Positions 10,954-22,085 of a DNA stretch of 64,000 bases are shown here, piece after piece. The stretch spans positions 7,390,420 through 7,454,419 of the forward strand of contig JALMQS010000089.1 of NCBI GenBank assembly GCA_024734495.1. Reading direction: 5' to 3'. Below the pieces are notes generated by a model. That model worked only from the letters and a program-made list of their open reading frames with translations. It was not told the DNA's origin and did no database searches. This stretch comes from Forficula auricularia (Eukaryota > Arthropoda > Insecta > Dermaptera > Forficulidae). Both the position numbers and the translations under genes were made by a program. Within the stretch, counting starts at the first letter, position 1; each line of letters begins with the position of its first letter.

Positions 10954-11649
10954 TTAGGAAATAACACAACTCGAATCATGTGGATTTTGTTTTTGTCCCC
11001 GAGATTGTGCTTGTTGTTGTTGTTGTTGTTGTTGTCTTCTCCAACTTAACGCATCATTCGGAACATAAGATATCCTAACGCCGCCATAAGCTCGCCGAGG
11101 TGGAAGAGTATACGCGAATTCATCGGAAGAAGAACTCGAGGAGCATGTCGAACATCGACTGGACGTATCATCGTTGATGACACTTCCGCCTCCACTAAAA
11201 GATCTCGATCTTGGTACATCCGCATCCGCCTCAAAACGAACAGATCGTCGTGGCCGCGATGTCGGCGTACTAGCAGCAAGATCGGGCATCGAAGAGGCAT
11301 GACCAGTGGATGTGGATGGGATCGGCGAAGAAGGAATTGGCGGTGGAGGAGGCGAGGAAGGAGGCGTCGAAGGCGGTGGAGGACTTGGTGGCAACATTGG
11401 GGGCAGAGGAGGTGGCAGAGGCGGTGGTGGAGGCGGTGGCGGTTGACTTGGAATCGGCGGTGGAGCTGCTGCTATTGAAGATGCTTCGCTTGGCGTGGTT
11501 GGCGGCTCTCCTTTGCTACAAGCAATCGAACAATAAATTTGCCCTCTTCTTGGAAGAAAGGGCCGGCCGAGCAACGAGGAGGAACAGGTGTGGCAACAAA
11601 AACAGGCATCTGTCGCGTGCCAGTGCTGGCCTTCGTGGGACATCTGGCC
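10954..11649 (-). CDS. pk: prickle last exon: LIM3, Pro-rich linker, CAAX C-terminus
   Basis: This terminal exon of Prickle, a cytoplasmic planar-cell-polarity protein that acts with Van Gogh at the cell cortex, encodes 231 residues. Acceptor AAATTACAG precedes 11649 and the entry is phase 0. Residues 1-50 are LIM3 ([25 protein letters not shown]). Next comes a linker with long proline runs, then a Ser-rich segment [15 protein letters not shown], the conserved [17 protein letters not shown] block, a run of eight Gln, and a final Cys-Val-Ile-Ser before TAA. That end fits a CAAX prenylation box, as known for Prickle. The region between LIM3 and the conserved C-terminus is very short compared with fly Prickle. 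Plus-strand ORFs here are shadows. Confidence 0.93.
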   Translation of the reverse strand, partial: GQMSHEGQHWHATDACFCCHTCSSSLLGRPFLPRRGQIYCSIACSKGEPPTTPSEASSIAAAPPPIPSQPPPPPPPPLPPPLPPMLPPSPPPPSTPPSSPPPPPIPSSPIPSTSTGHASSMPDLAASTPTSRPRRSVRFEADADVPRSRSFSGGGSVINDDTSSRCSTCSSSSSSDEFAYTLPPRRAYGGVRISYVPNDALSWRRQQQQQQQQAQSRGQKQNPHDSSCVIS

Positions 11650-12745
11650 CTGTAATTTAGAGTCATAAAAAGAAATAGTTAATACTTAGGTACATAAAGT
11701 AGGAAAAATGAAATTATTTTGAATAATATAATGCATCATATTCACATCATTTTTATTTATAATTCAACAGACTATTTCTATTACAGAATGCATTCAACAT
11801 GGGTTAACCCCCTTCCCCCATACATATAAAAGTTAAATTTTTCTTTTGATTTTCTTTTCCGGGGACCTTTATTAACTTTTTTAAGAATTTTTAGGAAAAA
11901 ATAAAATATCAATTTTCAAAAAAATAAATCCATTTTAAATAGTATATTTTATATGGAGTTAAAAGAGTATAATATAACTTATTATTATTTATTATGTATA
12001 ATATTATTTTCGTTTAAATATCTCGAAAAAAAGTACTTTTTTAACCCTCTCTCGGAAGGGCAGATGATGATAAGGGGGGACTCTTATTAACTTTTTTAAG
12101 AATTTTTATGAAAAATAAAATATGAATTTTAAAAAAATAAATGCATTTTAAATCGTATATTATCACTACATAGCTGTGACTGAATTATCTATATTATTGC
12201 AGAAAATAAATTTTATTTTATTTTACCTATGCCGGGGTGAGGCGGAATAAGGTACTTGAACAAATCCCCCCCCCCCCCCCATAAAAATCTACACATACGT
12301 GCTTGATTACACTGGTCAACAGTGGTTTTGTTGCCCTTGATATAAAAATAATTTCGAGTAATTTTATGTCAACAATTTATGATACTATGAATGATTTTGG
12401 AATATAGGGCTCTAGTTTTTTTATCTTCATTTTCATATTACACTATAAAAAGCAATAAATATGAAAAAGAAAAAGCATGTATATTCTATAATATCAATTT
12501 TTTATTGAAAAATATTACTGCAATTGTTTTGTTTTACTGTTTCATTAATTTATATAGATGTAAAAAGAGAGAAAAATTAGCGAAAGCAATGTTACACTTT
12601 AGCGAAATGCCCAGAGTAAATTCAGTACTTTCATGGATATATTCGTAAACTGTGTAAATGAAATTATAGAAATCCGCAGAGATATCAACAGGGCAACAAA
12701 TGTTTTTTTATTTGATTGTTGAGCTGTGTTATCATTATACTAGAT
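11650..12745. other. prickle intron (LIM2-LIM3), AT-rich part
   Basis: Intron sequence with two related AT-rich segments that each contain AACTTTTTTAAGAATTTTTA (about 11872 and 12088), a poly(C) tract at 12267-12282, and no coding potential. Confidence 0.6.
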
Positions 12746-13180
12746 CAGCGGTCGGCAACCTTTTAGATATTTCGGACCATTAAATTCATATTTTAAAATT
12801 TCGCGGTCCACTAAAAATAATTTTTAGTATAGGTACGTATTTACTGATATTGAGTATGATTTTGATATACATTATTAATAATTTTAATTGTATTTATTTG
12901 ACGATTTGTTACTTTTCCTAGGCTGATAACAGAGTAAGGGTTTAATTAAACGCCTTTGACGTAAAAGTTTTGCAAGTTACAGTGATATTTTGTAACAAAT
13001 CAATTCACAATATAAAGTTCTTGTTCTATTTTACATATAATAATGCAGCTTAATCAAAATTTATTTTTTAATTAAACATTTTTTTAAATGAGTTTTATTA
13101 AGTAAGTGAATTTAAATAATATCTGAATTTTTTTGCGGGCCATTAAAATTACTCCTCGGTCCACCGGTTGCCGACCCCTG
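12746..13180. mobile_element. hAT-type MITE in prickle intron
   Basis: The ends are CAGCGGTCGGCAACC (12746) and GGTTGCCGACCCCTG (to 13180), the widespread CAGGGGTCGGCAACC terminus of hAT non-autonomous elements. Just inside, both ends carry a CGGTCCAC motif. No ORF and no clear 8-bp target duplication, so it is an old copy. Confidence 0.8.
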
Positions 13181-13183
13181 TAA

Positions 13184-13447
13184 GGAGCCGTCCATAAATT
13201 ACGTCAGTCAGTAAGGGGGACGGGGCATCTCATATTTGTGACAAAATGTGACAGAGTGCTCGAGGATCCTAGAAAATTTTGATGTCACAAAAGACAAATA
13301 TACCTACAATCTACAATTATTATTAAATTATAGGGTATAAAAGTGATAGTGTGACGTGGGGGCTCAATGAAAATGTGACACAACGTGACACAGGGGGAGG
13401 GGGTCTAAAAATCTTGAAATTCGTGTAACGTAATTTATGGAGGCTCC
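13184..13447. mobile_element. PIF/Harbinger-like MITE beside LIM2 exon
   Basis: This 264-bp element has inverted ends GGAGCCGTCCATAAATTACG and its near complement (CGTAATTTATGGAGGCTCC). It is flanked by TAA on both sides (13181-13183 and 13448-13450), the 3-bp TWA duplication typical of PIF/Harbinger. It lies 31 bp downstream of the LIM2 splice donor. Internal direct repeats contain GTGACA. Confidence 0.8.
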
Positions 13448-13481
13448 TAAGTTCTAGATGACAAAAGAAAAGACCTCTCAC

Positions 13482-13679
13482 CTGATCAACGCCTATTGCT
13501 TCTCCGCAAGCATCACAATATTCAGCAAACGATGCATCAAAACATGATAGACAGTAAGGCCGGGAATCCCGCATCACGTAACGTTGTCCTCCAAGTTGTT
13601 TATCACAATCCGCACAAGCAAAGTGTCGCATATGCCAGGCTCGTCCTTCGGCCTCTGTACATTCATCCGCTAAAATAAC
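13482..13679 (-). CDS. pk: prickle LIM2 exon
   Basis: A 198-bp, 66-codon exon in phase 0 at both ends. Acceptor TTCTTTCAG precedes 13679 and donor CAG|GTGAGA follows 13482. It encodes the last strand of LIM1 and all of LIM2: [20 protein letters not shown], then zinc ligands in CADCDKQ, YCLSC, and the [12 protein letters not shown] start of LIM3. This matches Prickle closely and distinguishes it from Testin. It joins in frame to LIM1 (16379) and LIM3 (11649). The ORF extending to 13323 beyond the donor is intron read-through. Confidence 0.95.
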
Positions 13680-14921
13680 CTGAAAGAACAAACAAATGCA
13701 ACTTTAGAATTGAGTAAAACTAACAAAGCCATGAAAAATTAGTTTGATATAAAAATTTTCATTTATTGGAGAGTATATACTATATATTTTCGTACTTTGT
13801 GCGAAGGTCTCTTCGCCGCTTGGAATGATAATTACCCTAAATAATTAAATGCAGATTTATTTTGGATCTTTTGATTTTTTCTTTGACTCTTTGTATAAAT
13901 TAAAATAATATCTAAAAAACTATTACGTGAATGTTCCAAGAAAAACTGTTAAGTCATATTATTTAACTCATATCATTTTCATTTGTATATCCACACATTA
14001 ACTTGGTATTCTATTCAGTTCCACATTCTTTTGAATCAGGCGTTGTCGTAAATAACATTAGCTCATCTTCTTTTGTGCTGGGGGGGGGGGGGGGGACAAA
14101 CAAAAAAAATTTATTTTAAAATCAAAAAATTACTCATAAAGAGGAAAATTTTCATATTTGACTAAGGGTAGAATAAATTAATTTTTTGGAGATTTTTTAA
14201 CGAAATTAAATTTTTACATTTCTATATAAAATAGGTAGTCATTTAAATATAAATTTAAATTCGAAATTTAGGGACTGGACCGAATCAAATATTTAGTGGG
14301 GGCGCAGGTGACCTTACCCACTCTGTAATCAGCATATATTTCTTGAGAATTAATTAACAAAATTTGCTCAAATTTTATAAAGCGTTAGTTGCGCAAAGTA
14401 TTTATTGCCTCACTCATCAATCAGGCTCAAAAACTGAAATATTATCTACCTCTCTTGACATAGAAATAATAAAAAGTTCATATTTATTGAGTTATTAATT
14501 ATTTAGATTAGTTATTTATTTTTCATAAAAAGCTAACTCATAGCTCAATAATTCAAGACTTTTACTATTTTTATGATAAGTGACTGTTAAATATTTTAGT
14601 TTTTGAGCCTGATGAAGCCTCAAACTGACCAGAAAGTCATTTTGATCATTCAGAATAATTTATGGTTGATTTCTAATGTATGTACTAAGAAAAAAATGTA
14701 TAAAAAAATGAAAAATCGCTATTCTAGCACTCCCTGGTATTAAATTGGAAAATCGCTAAAATTTTACATGCTTCAATGCTGGTTTGTTTTCAGGTTATAT
14801 CAACGAATAACTTTATATAATTTTCCGTTCATTTGTTATTGTAGGTAGCTATCTCATTCCAGACAGACAGACAGACAGAAAACAAATTATACTTGAAATT
14901 TTTCTCCCCCTTTCAGATAGA
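13680..14921. other. prickle intron (LIM1-LIM2), left part
   Basis: AT-rich intron with a poly(G) tract at about 14080-14094. A phrase around 'caggctcaaaaactgaaat' (14425) recurs inverted at about 14590, suggesting an old foldback element. No coding exon seen. Confidence 0.5.
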
Positions 14922-15435
14922 CAGGGCAGGATTTAGGATCTATGGGACCCTAGGCTGGATCTGTGGCGCTATCCCTAGAGGGGAAAATATTTTTTTAAAT
15001 TTAACCTACAAAAACCGCTTTATCAGCAATTATTCAATAAAAAACTTAAAAAATAAAACGTGGATGACTCTTTTTGAAACCATGTTAAATATATATATAT
15101 GTGTAAATGTAGACCCTTTATGGTGCGGGCCCATAGGCTGCAGCATGCGTAGTGTTGTGATATGCCTTTTCGACATGTTACATAACTCTACGCGGAAGCA
15201 GTATGCTTATGTAATTACTGAAATTGCAAAGCTTGACCTGATTATAATTATACTTAAGCGATGGATCTCTGATAATAGGTGGCGGATGACTTATGATCGA
15301 GATCCCTGTCACACCGTGCCTCTGTACTTATACTGAATAAACCTTGTATTAAATAATACATCTTGTTATAATCATTTACTACCCCACTCACCCTTAGTAT
15401 ATTATAACAGTAGCCTGTGCTTAAATCCGGCCCTG
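14922..15435. mobile_element. hAT-type MITE with 8-bp target duplication
   Basis: Termini are CAGGGCAGGATTTAGG (14922) and AAATCCGGCCCTG (to 15435). The flanks are CAGATAGA and CAGATAGG, an 8-bp target duplication with one mismatch, the hAT signature. GGGCCCATAGG-type blocks occur near both ends. The 147-codon ORF across it has no recognisable domain and I do not regard it as a gene. Confidence 0.8.
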
Positions 15436-16378
15436 CAGATAGGTATTTTAAACACAAAAAAATAAAAATATGGTCCTAAAAAGGAACGAATTTTCATTAC
15501 AGAAAGCATTTTTGACAAAGCGTGATCTTATTGTTCAAGGAATTCTAGCAGGTAACACAAACAAGATTATAAAATCGCCCACAAAACACTTGTTAAATGA
15601 AATTCATCCCTTGTAGAGACCACCTTTTTCTTTGATTAATTTAATAGATGGGTGATCAAAATTGAAGATTTCGAACGAATTGCCCTTGCAAGAGTCACTA
15701 GAATAAAAAACAACTTTTTTCAAATTATATCTCTATTATCTAGGTATATAGAATATGACCAGGATAATGATTTACGAAGAAAATGCTTATTTTTTTTTGT
15801 TAGATAATTTGATATTATGATAATTATCATTTATGATTACTTTAGTGCTACCAGTTAGCATACCTCAAACAGCGCAAATGCCATGCTCAAGAATTTTTCA
15901 AATATCCTTTCCTTGGGTCTCCAATACAATCGCTACGAAGATAATCATGGTATATAATATAATTCCCATTTAGTATATAGGTACTAGAAGTATCGATAAT
16001 ACCAGCTAACGAAAATTTATTAGAATGAAATTATCTCGATTAAATTGTTTTGGTATCTTGTATATTGATAAATAAATTGCACGTATTCTTTCTCAAAAGT
16101 CATTCGCAATGCCAGGACAACGATGTTTCAATAAACAAAACAAAAAATATTTATTTATTAATTGGGAAAAGTTATCTTCCTATTTCAGGCGCTAACCTCT
16201 TTCTACAAGAAAGAAAATCGATTAGAAACAGCGAGGAGATAGATAGATGACTATAAAAAATAAACATTATGATATGAAGAGTTGGCACAAAAGATGACAT
16301 GAATATGTAATTTATGATCATTGGGAGAAAAATTTTCTTTGCGGAATGAGCTGTGTAAGTTGTAAGGGAAGGGCTTAC
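15436..16378. other. prickle intron (LIM1-LIM2), right part
   Basis: AT-rich intron without a recognised element or exon. Confidence 0.5.
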
Positions 16379-16530
16379 CTCATCACAAGCGGAACATCTT
16401 GGTTTGATGGTTTCGGCATGGTGTCGGCCACAGTAAAGCCGTCCATCGCGATAAAAATAAATCAGATCCACAAGCAACTCTCGGCAGACACAACAAATAA
16501 AACATGCTGGATGCCATGCTGCCTCCGGTC
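16379..16530 (-). CDS. pk: prickle LIM1 exon
   Basis: A 152-bp exon with acceptor AATATTTCAG before 16530 and donor GATGAG|GTAAGC after 16379. It enters completing a Gly codon begun in the PET exon and leaves in phase 0. It encodes [19 protein letters not shown], then [16 protein letters not shown] and KPRCSACDE, the LIM1 domain with zinc ligands His and Cys in [17 protein letters not shown] and CSAC. The sequence is strongly Prickle-like. The adjoining plus-strand ORF is a shadow. Confidence 0.95.
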
Positions 16531-16849
16531 CTGAAATATTGCAGACAACATTATTAAATTTTCGGTCAAACATTGCTACGTCAAAAATGAAAGACAAAAA
16601 GATTCAGTAATTTTTATTTATATATGATTAAGATTTTTCACATGTTAATTTTTTTCAATTTTATAAGATTATTTCTTGATATGAGAAATTAAAGATAAAT
16701 AATTTTATCGAAAATGCAAGCGAAAAATATTTCGCTGGAATTCGCTATTGGAATTTCCAGGCAGATTAATCAACGCTTCGTCTCTAACTAAAAAATAATA
16801 AGATAATCAGAGACAAACAAATCTGAATTAATATTTCTCTTGAACTAAA
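16531..16849. other. prickle intron (PET-LIM1), short AT-rich part
   Basis: AT-rich intron; no feature recognised. Confidence 0.5.
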
Positions 16850-16985
16850 GAAATGAAGGAGAAATTAATGAGACCGTCCTCTGCTTGATGCAAATAAACG
16901 TACTATATAGTATATATAATTTATTTATTAAAGGAGGCGATAAAAGAGTGTGTCTTCTGCTGGAACAATATTTTTTTTTTAATTT

Positions 16986-17050
16986 ATTTATAAAGAGACT
17001 ATAGTTTCGAGAGTGTGTCCCCTTCATCAGACTATTACAAGTGATTCACA
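16986..17050 (-). ncRNA. Hammerhead ribozyme-like motif, degenerate stems
   Basis: Core CTGATGA (17034-17040), GAAAC, TATA and GTC (16997-16999) are intact on the minus strand. The first pair of stem I (T-T) and part of stem II (GGGGA/CTCTC) have decayed. Probably inactive or weak. Confidence 0.45.
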
Positions 17051-17206
17051 GGAATTGATGTGTGAAAGTGAGTTTTACACGTGGTCTGGATAAATCATGA
17101 ATAAATCATTTATTTTTCCAGCAGAATACACACTCTTTTATTGTCTCCTTTAATTTATAAAAATTCTGCTACTCTCGGCAAAAAGAAACTTTCAATTTAA
17201 TTTATT

Positions 17207-17262
17207 TGTTAGAGACTATAATTCCGAAGGTTCGACCTTAATCATCAGTCTATTAATTAGAA
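17207..17262 (-). ncRNA. Hammerhead-like remnant
   Basis: CTGATGA (17242-17248), hairpin AAGGT-CGA-ACCTT, then GGAAT instead of GAAAC, TATA and GTC (17214-17216). The layout is that of the other copies with the 3' core mutated. Confidence 0.35.
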
Positions 17263-17567
17263 ATATTCTCTCTGCTATTAAGTTTAATTGTTTTCGATTT
17301 CTAATTTTGTAGACGTTTTCAAGTAATGCGCAGTTACTTCTAGGTAGACTGGTCATCTATTTGACAGTGTGCGCTGTTGATTGCTTTTTAGAGTGTTGTT
17401 TGCATTCTACTGAAATTGATAAGAGGAGGGGGTAATAAAAAGACTTAAAAAGAGACAATTTTTCAATACAAGAAACGCATTAAGTATACCTATTAAGAGT
17501 ATAGATAATTGTCAATAACATTTTTATAGCAATTCAGTAATCCCTCTAATCCCCATTTAGTTGAAAT

Positions 17568-18680
17568 TTGTCGCCTTAGAGTGTAAACCTGCTAACTCAC
17601 AACAAGGAAATTTTACAGGACAGAGAAAAAACAATCAAAATTTAATATTGTTGTTATGGAAAGAAACTATTTTTCACATTTTTTTTCTACAACTTACGAT
17701 CGTAATTTTAAGTAGCAGTTTTACCTGCACGATGCTGCATCTCTTTTTCTTCCGAACGGTATTAATATGTCATATATGATAAAAAATGGATTTAGCAGAT
17801 TTACACTCTAAGACCACGATATGTTGTTTGCAAAAGCCTAGTACTCTTTTAAAAATAAAAACTGAACAAATTCCCTAGTCAATTCTTTTATGTAATAAAA
17901 TTGCCTAAGAGTTGTTCCCTTTCAATATCCATGTTTGTGATTGAGGAACCATTGTTATTTATCAATGATAAACATTTGTTGAATGTTTTTAATCTTGAAT
18001 CCACACACTCGGAGAAATCTTCAGGATGCTTATGTTCCTCTCGAATATCCCACAGTCTTTCACTCCTTAAAACCAANNNNNNNNNNNNNNNNNNNNNNNN
18101 NNNNNNNNNNNNNNNNNNNNNNNNNNNNNNNNNNNNNNNNNNNNNNNNNNNNNNNNNNNNNNNNNNNNNNNNNNNNATGTACTTCGTTAGTGCAATAATG
18201 CCAATTAACCTGGTCTAGCATGTTATTATGGCTTGTGAAAATAAACGAACTGCCTCTTCGCCTTAGAGATAGTCAACTAAACATACACAGGCTAGAGACT
18301 ACGCATGTGTTTACATCAATGGAAAATATGTATTTTTAGTAAATATTTTCTGTAAGTATAATATACCTATATACCAAGATAACTAAAAAAAAAGAAAAAA
18401 AAAAGGAAAGTTTGGTCTCAAACAAATAAATTATATATCGTCGGCTTATGAAGCATACTAACTCCATTTATCATATATGGCATATTAATACGTTCGAAAG
18501 AAAGAGATGCAGGCATAGTCCAGGTAAAACTGCTACTTAAAATTAGGATCGTAAGTTATAGAAAGAAAATCTAAAAATAGTTTCTTTCATAAAAACAATA
18601 TTACATTTTGTTTGTTTTTTCTCTGCCTTCTAAAATTACCTTGTTGTGAGTTAGCAGGTTTACAATCTAAGGAGACGATA
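17568..18680. repeat. Foldback element split by assembly gap
   Basis: Left arm 17568-17790 and right arm 18459-18680 are diverged reverse complements (for example AACCTGCTAACTCACAACAA at 17586 and its complement near 18643). The 100-N gap (18077-18176) lies between them. Foldback structure is a common cause of such gaps. No ORF of note. The right flank (about 18680-18735) carries CATCAAGCAGAGGACAACCT, the tail of hammerhead subfamily 2. Confidence 0.7.
18077..18176. other. Assembly gap (100 N)
   Basis: Exactly 100 Ns, the usual placeholder for a gap of unknown size. It lies in the PET-LIM1 intron of prickle. Confidence 0.98.
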
Positions 18681-19080
18681 TGTTTATTTCCATCAAGCAG
18701 AGGACAACCTCATTGATTTCTCTTTAAGAAACGCAATGATCTTACCCTAAGCCTTAAAAATTTATGTTGGACCGCATTTAAGTTTAAAAGCACTGCAATT
18801 CTACGTGTTTTTTTACTAAATGAATAAGTTTCTTTCTAGCTCAAACGTTTACTGGCAAAAAAATTTGCCATCCCGCTAAGGTGCGGAAAGCGTAATAAGT
18901 TTTTATTTTTTCCTCTTATTTCATATTAAAGATAGTGGGGGCAGGAAATTTCCTTCCCCTGAGAAACTTAGTAACTTATGCAGCCATTGTTTAAAACTTT
19001 GTCTAAAATGAACCACGGAATGACTAATATTTAATCAGATCGTTACATATCGTATATGGTAATCATATTCTGTCACCCAC

Positions 19081-19375
19081 CTGCTCTTGCTGCATGGACG
19101 GCCAACTCCCCCGCCGATAATTGTTCACCACACCCTCGACATGGAATCGGTCGTGGAAGATGGCGAACTACCCCTCGGCCAAGAGCTTCTCGTTTTCGCT
19201 GTGCGGCGAATACACGTAATTCTCGCCGTTCTTCAGTTGATAATGAACGGCAATAACGTTCTTCGTTATCATGTGGCGGCAATTGGCGAAGCAATTCACG
19301 AACACGATAACGCTCCCCCGCTGAATTCACGTACGGGACTTTATCCTCCGGCAGGGATGAAAAATACACCAGCAC
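19081..19375 (-). CDS. pk: prickle PET-domain exon
   Basis: A 295-bp exon with acceptor TTTCTGCTCAG before 19375 and donor GCAG|GTGGGT after 19081, leaving one base that completes Gly in the LIM1 exon. It encodes most of the PET domain: [34 protein letters not shown], and [19 protein letters not shown], then the first LIM1 zinc ligands CRGC. These are hallmarks of Prickle. The frame is open at the acceptor in phase 0, so the exon is internal. The upstream exon with the Trp-Val-Pro-Pro-Gly start of the PET domain was not found on the minus strand as far as I could search. Confidence 0.95.
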
Positions 19376-19399
19376 CTGAGCAGAAAGACAAGTTTCAAT

Positions 19400-21680
19400 A
19401 ATAGAGACATAAAATCCTATCAGATACTTAATACATATTTTTTGGAAATGTCATAATATTTTGACTTTATTAAGGTCCGTGCGGGACCATTTGATGTCGC
19501 CACAATATTATGCTCGTAAACTAAATAATAGAGTAAAACTTGTAACTTACAAGTTATGTTTTGATTTTAACGCAAATCAAAATTCATATTAAAATTTTAA
19601 TCGATTATGTTGAGAAGGGTTGAATGGTTGACCATCTTCAGTAAAAAATATTGTTTCAGATATTGAAATTCTCAATAAAAACATCTCATTCTTCAGTTCC
19701 ACTCGAAGTTTATTTAATATGTGTTACACAGTCACTCAAGAGTCTTGAGATAATTTTTTAGAAAATTTTAATGTGTAAGTAATGGGGATCGTGCGTTAAA
19801 CATAGAGGCGTACTAGTGCACTAAGGCCTAAGGTCTAGAGTGGCGGCAATGTATGCGGTCATCTGCTCATTTCTAGATCGTTTTTCTAAATTGAAGAATA
19901 TTAGGAAATTTAAGGGCATTAATATTTAAACACGATTCTTTACATATATTAAAAGATTATTTAATTAAAAATAAAAGGTAATAATAATAATGTCAACTTA
20001 AATTTCCTAAATATTATTCAGCCCAAAATACGACTCAAAATGGATGGACATACGTGTCGCCACTGTCTCTATAGAGTCACTGTACTAAGGTCTTGTCTTG
20101 TGTTTATTTTTTCAAATATTTTGGGAGAATTGGGGGAAATATTGTATTATAGTATATATTATAGATAAGAGAGTGCACGGAGCTTAGGGGGCCGTGAGAG
20201 AATCTATTGTTTTGAGCGTATAATAAATCATCCCAAAAGCTTAAATTTTCTTGCCGCCAGTTGGCTCTAAAGTCGTGATGCACGGTCCCTATTGGTTGAA
20301 GTTATTTGATACTTAATAATTTTATTGTTTTTTACTTTTTAGATGCATTTGAAATAAAGAGCCATGTTTTTTTAAAAGTTTTTTTAAAGTATATTTTATA
20401 ATATTATATTCATGAGCTAAAAGTTTATCAGCGGGTCTTAAGTGTAACATTTCGAAGGTTTATAAACAGACAGCAACATGGAAAAGAGATCGAGAGCAAA
20501 GAACTCAAGGCTTGAGAACTGGTTAAAATTTCATCTTGCAGCAACGCTGGTAACAAGAGAAGCTCATAACAAAACCAAACAACTTGTCCCGATCGCTAGT
20601 ATCATTTCAGTAAAAATCTTCCAAATTAAATTCATAGTTGTAAATTCTAAAAAAATGCATTTTCTTTATTTTCATTTTACAGAAAACTTGTCATCAACTA
20701 ACGGTTGTTATGTTTTCAGTGAAAATTACAGGTGTAAAAATTGGATAAAGTAGGTATCTATTTGTGTTTAACATGATCAATTTGATTAGCGTAGTTGGTG
20801 TGAGAAAATTAATACTTGATTTCTTCAGAACAGAACGGTGTTTCATCCTAATCCAGTAATTTCAGAATACAAATTTTCTAGGTATTTAACCTTCATTCCA
20901 AGTTTTCAAATCGCATGTCATCACGTGATATTCTGTTATTGTTGATCTTCCTCAAATTGGTCATTATTATTAAAAGTGCTTCTCAAGAAATAATTTGTTT
21001 GTCTTCGCAATCTTTTGGCACTAGATTACTGAAGATTTAGGTTTTGACTGAGTACCGCACGATCGCCATTGCACTAAATATGCGTGGATATAAACTAATA
21101 ATTTAACCGAATCAGGGCATTACCATTATGGGATAAAGTGAGAATTGCGATGTTGCCGAAAATAAACAGCAAGATTTAAATCATTATGCGTAAGTTTTAA
21201 TGTTGTCTTCTTTAGAGAATATAAAGAAACTGTCAGGCTTATGGTCTTATGGATCATCTATATCATTAAAGAAATATCAGTCGAGTGCGCATATTTGTAT
21301 AATGCGAAGCAATCATCTTGCCAAATGATAATATCGATACATTTTTGTTGATAGATAAAGAAAAAAATATATTTTATAAAATAATTAAGAGATGCCTAAG
21401 TCGATTTTATTTGTCGTTGATAAAGAGAAAATGGCTTTGTATTCGTTTATTTTATTGACGTTATTTTAGGCAAGTCGGTTTAGATCCAGTTAGGTAAAAA
21501 TCATCAATTGGAACCTCTACATCTTCAATTTTAAAGTCGAATTAAATTTAAAAAATATCTGATTCTACCTAAAGAGATCTTGACGGGGATTCTTCAAGCC
21601 CTCCTATACTAGCAGAAAACGTATTGGAACTATATAGTTTCCCTATAAAGACACCATCAAGCTAAATTAGATCAGACATC
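19400..21680. other. AT-rich DNA upstream of PET exon
   Basis: Presumed prickle intron. A 91-codon plus-strand ORF at 20478 has a good start context (CAACATGG) but no recognisable domain. I see no splice-supported exon. Confidence 0.45.
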
Positions 21681-22085
21681 TCCAAAGCCGTATGGGCGGC
21701 CCACATGATGATGTCGTATGGTTATGGGCGAAACTACGTAATAATGGCACCCAACACCAAGGCTATGTCTTGGCCTATACTCATCCAACACCCAAGACTT
21801 GTGTTGAAGGCCTGCACCGGTCCCGGCGCAAGACTGTAATGGCATTACAAATTTATGTATATATGATGATATGATGGAAGGCTCGGCGGGGGTAGTGAAA
21901 TAAAGATGGCACATATCCAAATAAAGGTCATAATTGTGGAATCCTTCCTCCTTTCCTTTCAAACCGACGTTTCGGACGATTCTTCGCTCCTCCAGGATTT
22001 CCGTTACATTCAATTAAAGGATTCTACCAGTCCGTCTCTCTCCAGAGAAAATTTCGTTGCGATAAAAAATATTATTGGCTTTTCG
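21680..22085. repeat. Moderately GC-rich dispersed repeat
   Basis: A block richer in GC than its flanks. On the minus strand it contains CCGAAACGTCGGTTT (about 21962-21976) after GGAGGAGCGAAGAATCGT. The same phrase occurs in the element at 33836-34096. No domain is seen in the 113-codon minus ORF. Probably a Penelope-like or other non-autonomous element fragment. Confidence 0.45.

Larger units (their letters stand above)
16850..17280. repeat. Composite of hammerhead-family repeats
   Basis: A nested set of modules. A fragment with CCTCTGCTTGATGCAAATAA (subfamily 2) at about 16855-16910 is followed by a copy of subfamily 1 (16930-17060) with a hammerhead-like fold on the minus strand. A partial inverted copy with ACACTCTTTTATTGTCTCC follows at 17110-17165, then GCTACTCTCGGCAAAAAG and a second, degenerate fold (17207-17262). 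No ORF. It lies in the PET-LIM1 intron of prickle. Confidence 0.65.

Noticed and set aside
14893..15336. 147-codon plus-strand ORF
   Set aside because: It lies within a hAT MITE with a target duplication and shows no domain.
20478..20753. 91-codon ORF with a good start context
   Set aside because: No recognisable domain, AT-rich second half, no supported donor with phase partner; noted only as intron content.
21672..22013. 113-codon minus-strand ORF
   Set aside because: Runs across a dispersed repeat carrying the CGAAACGTCGG motif; no domain.
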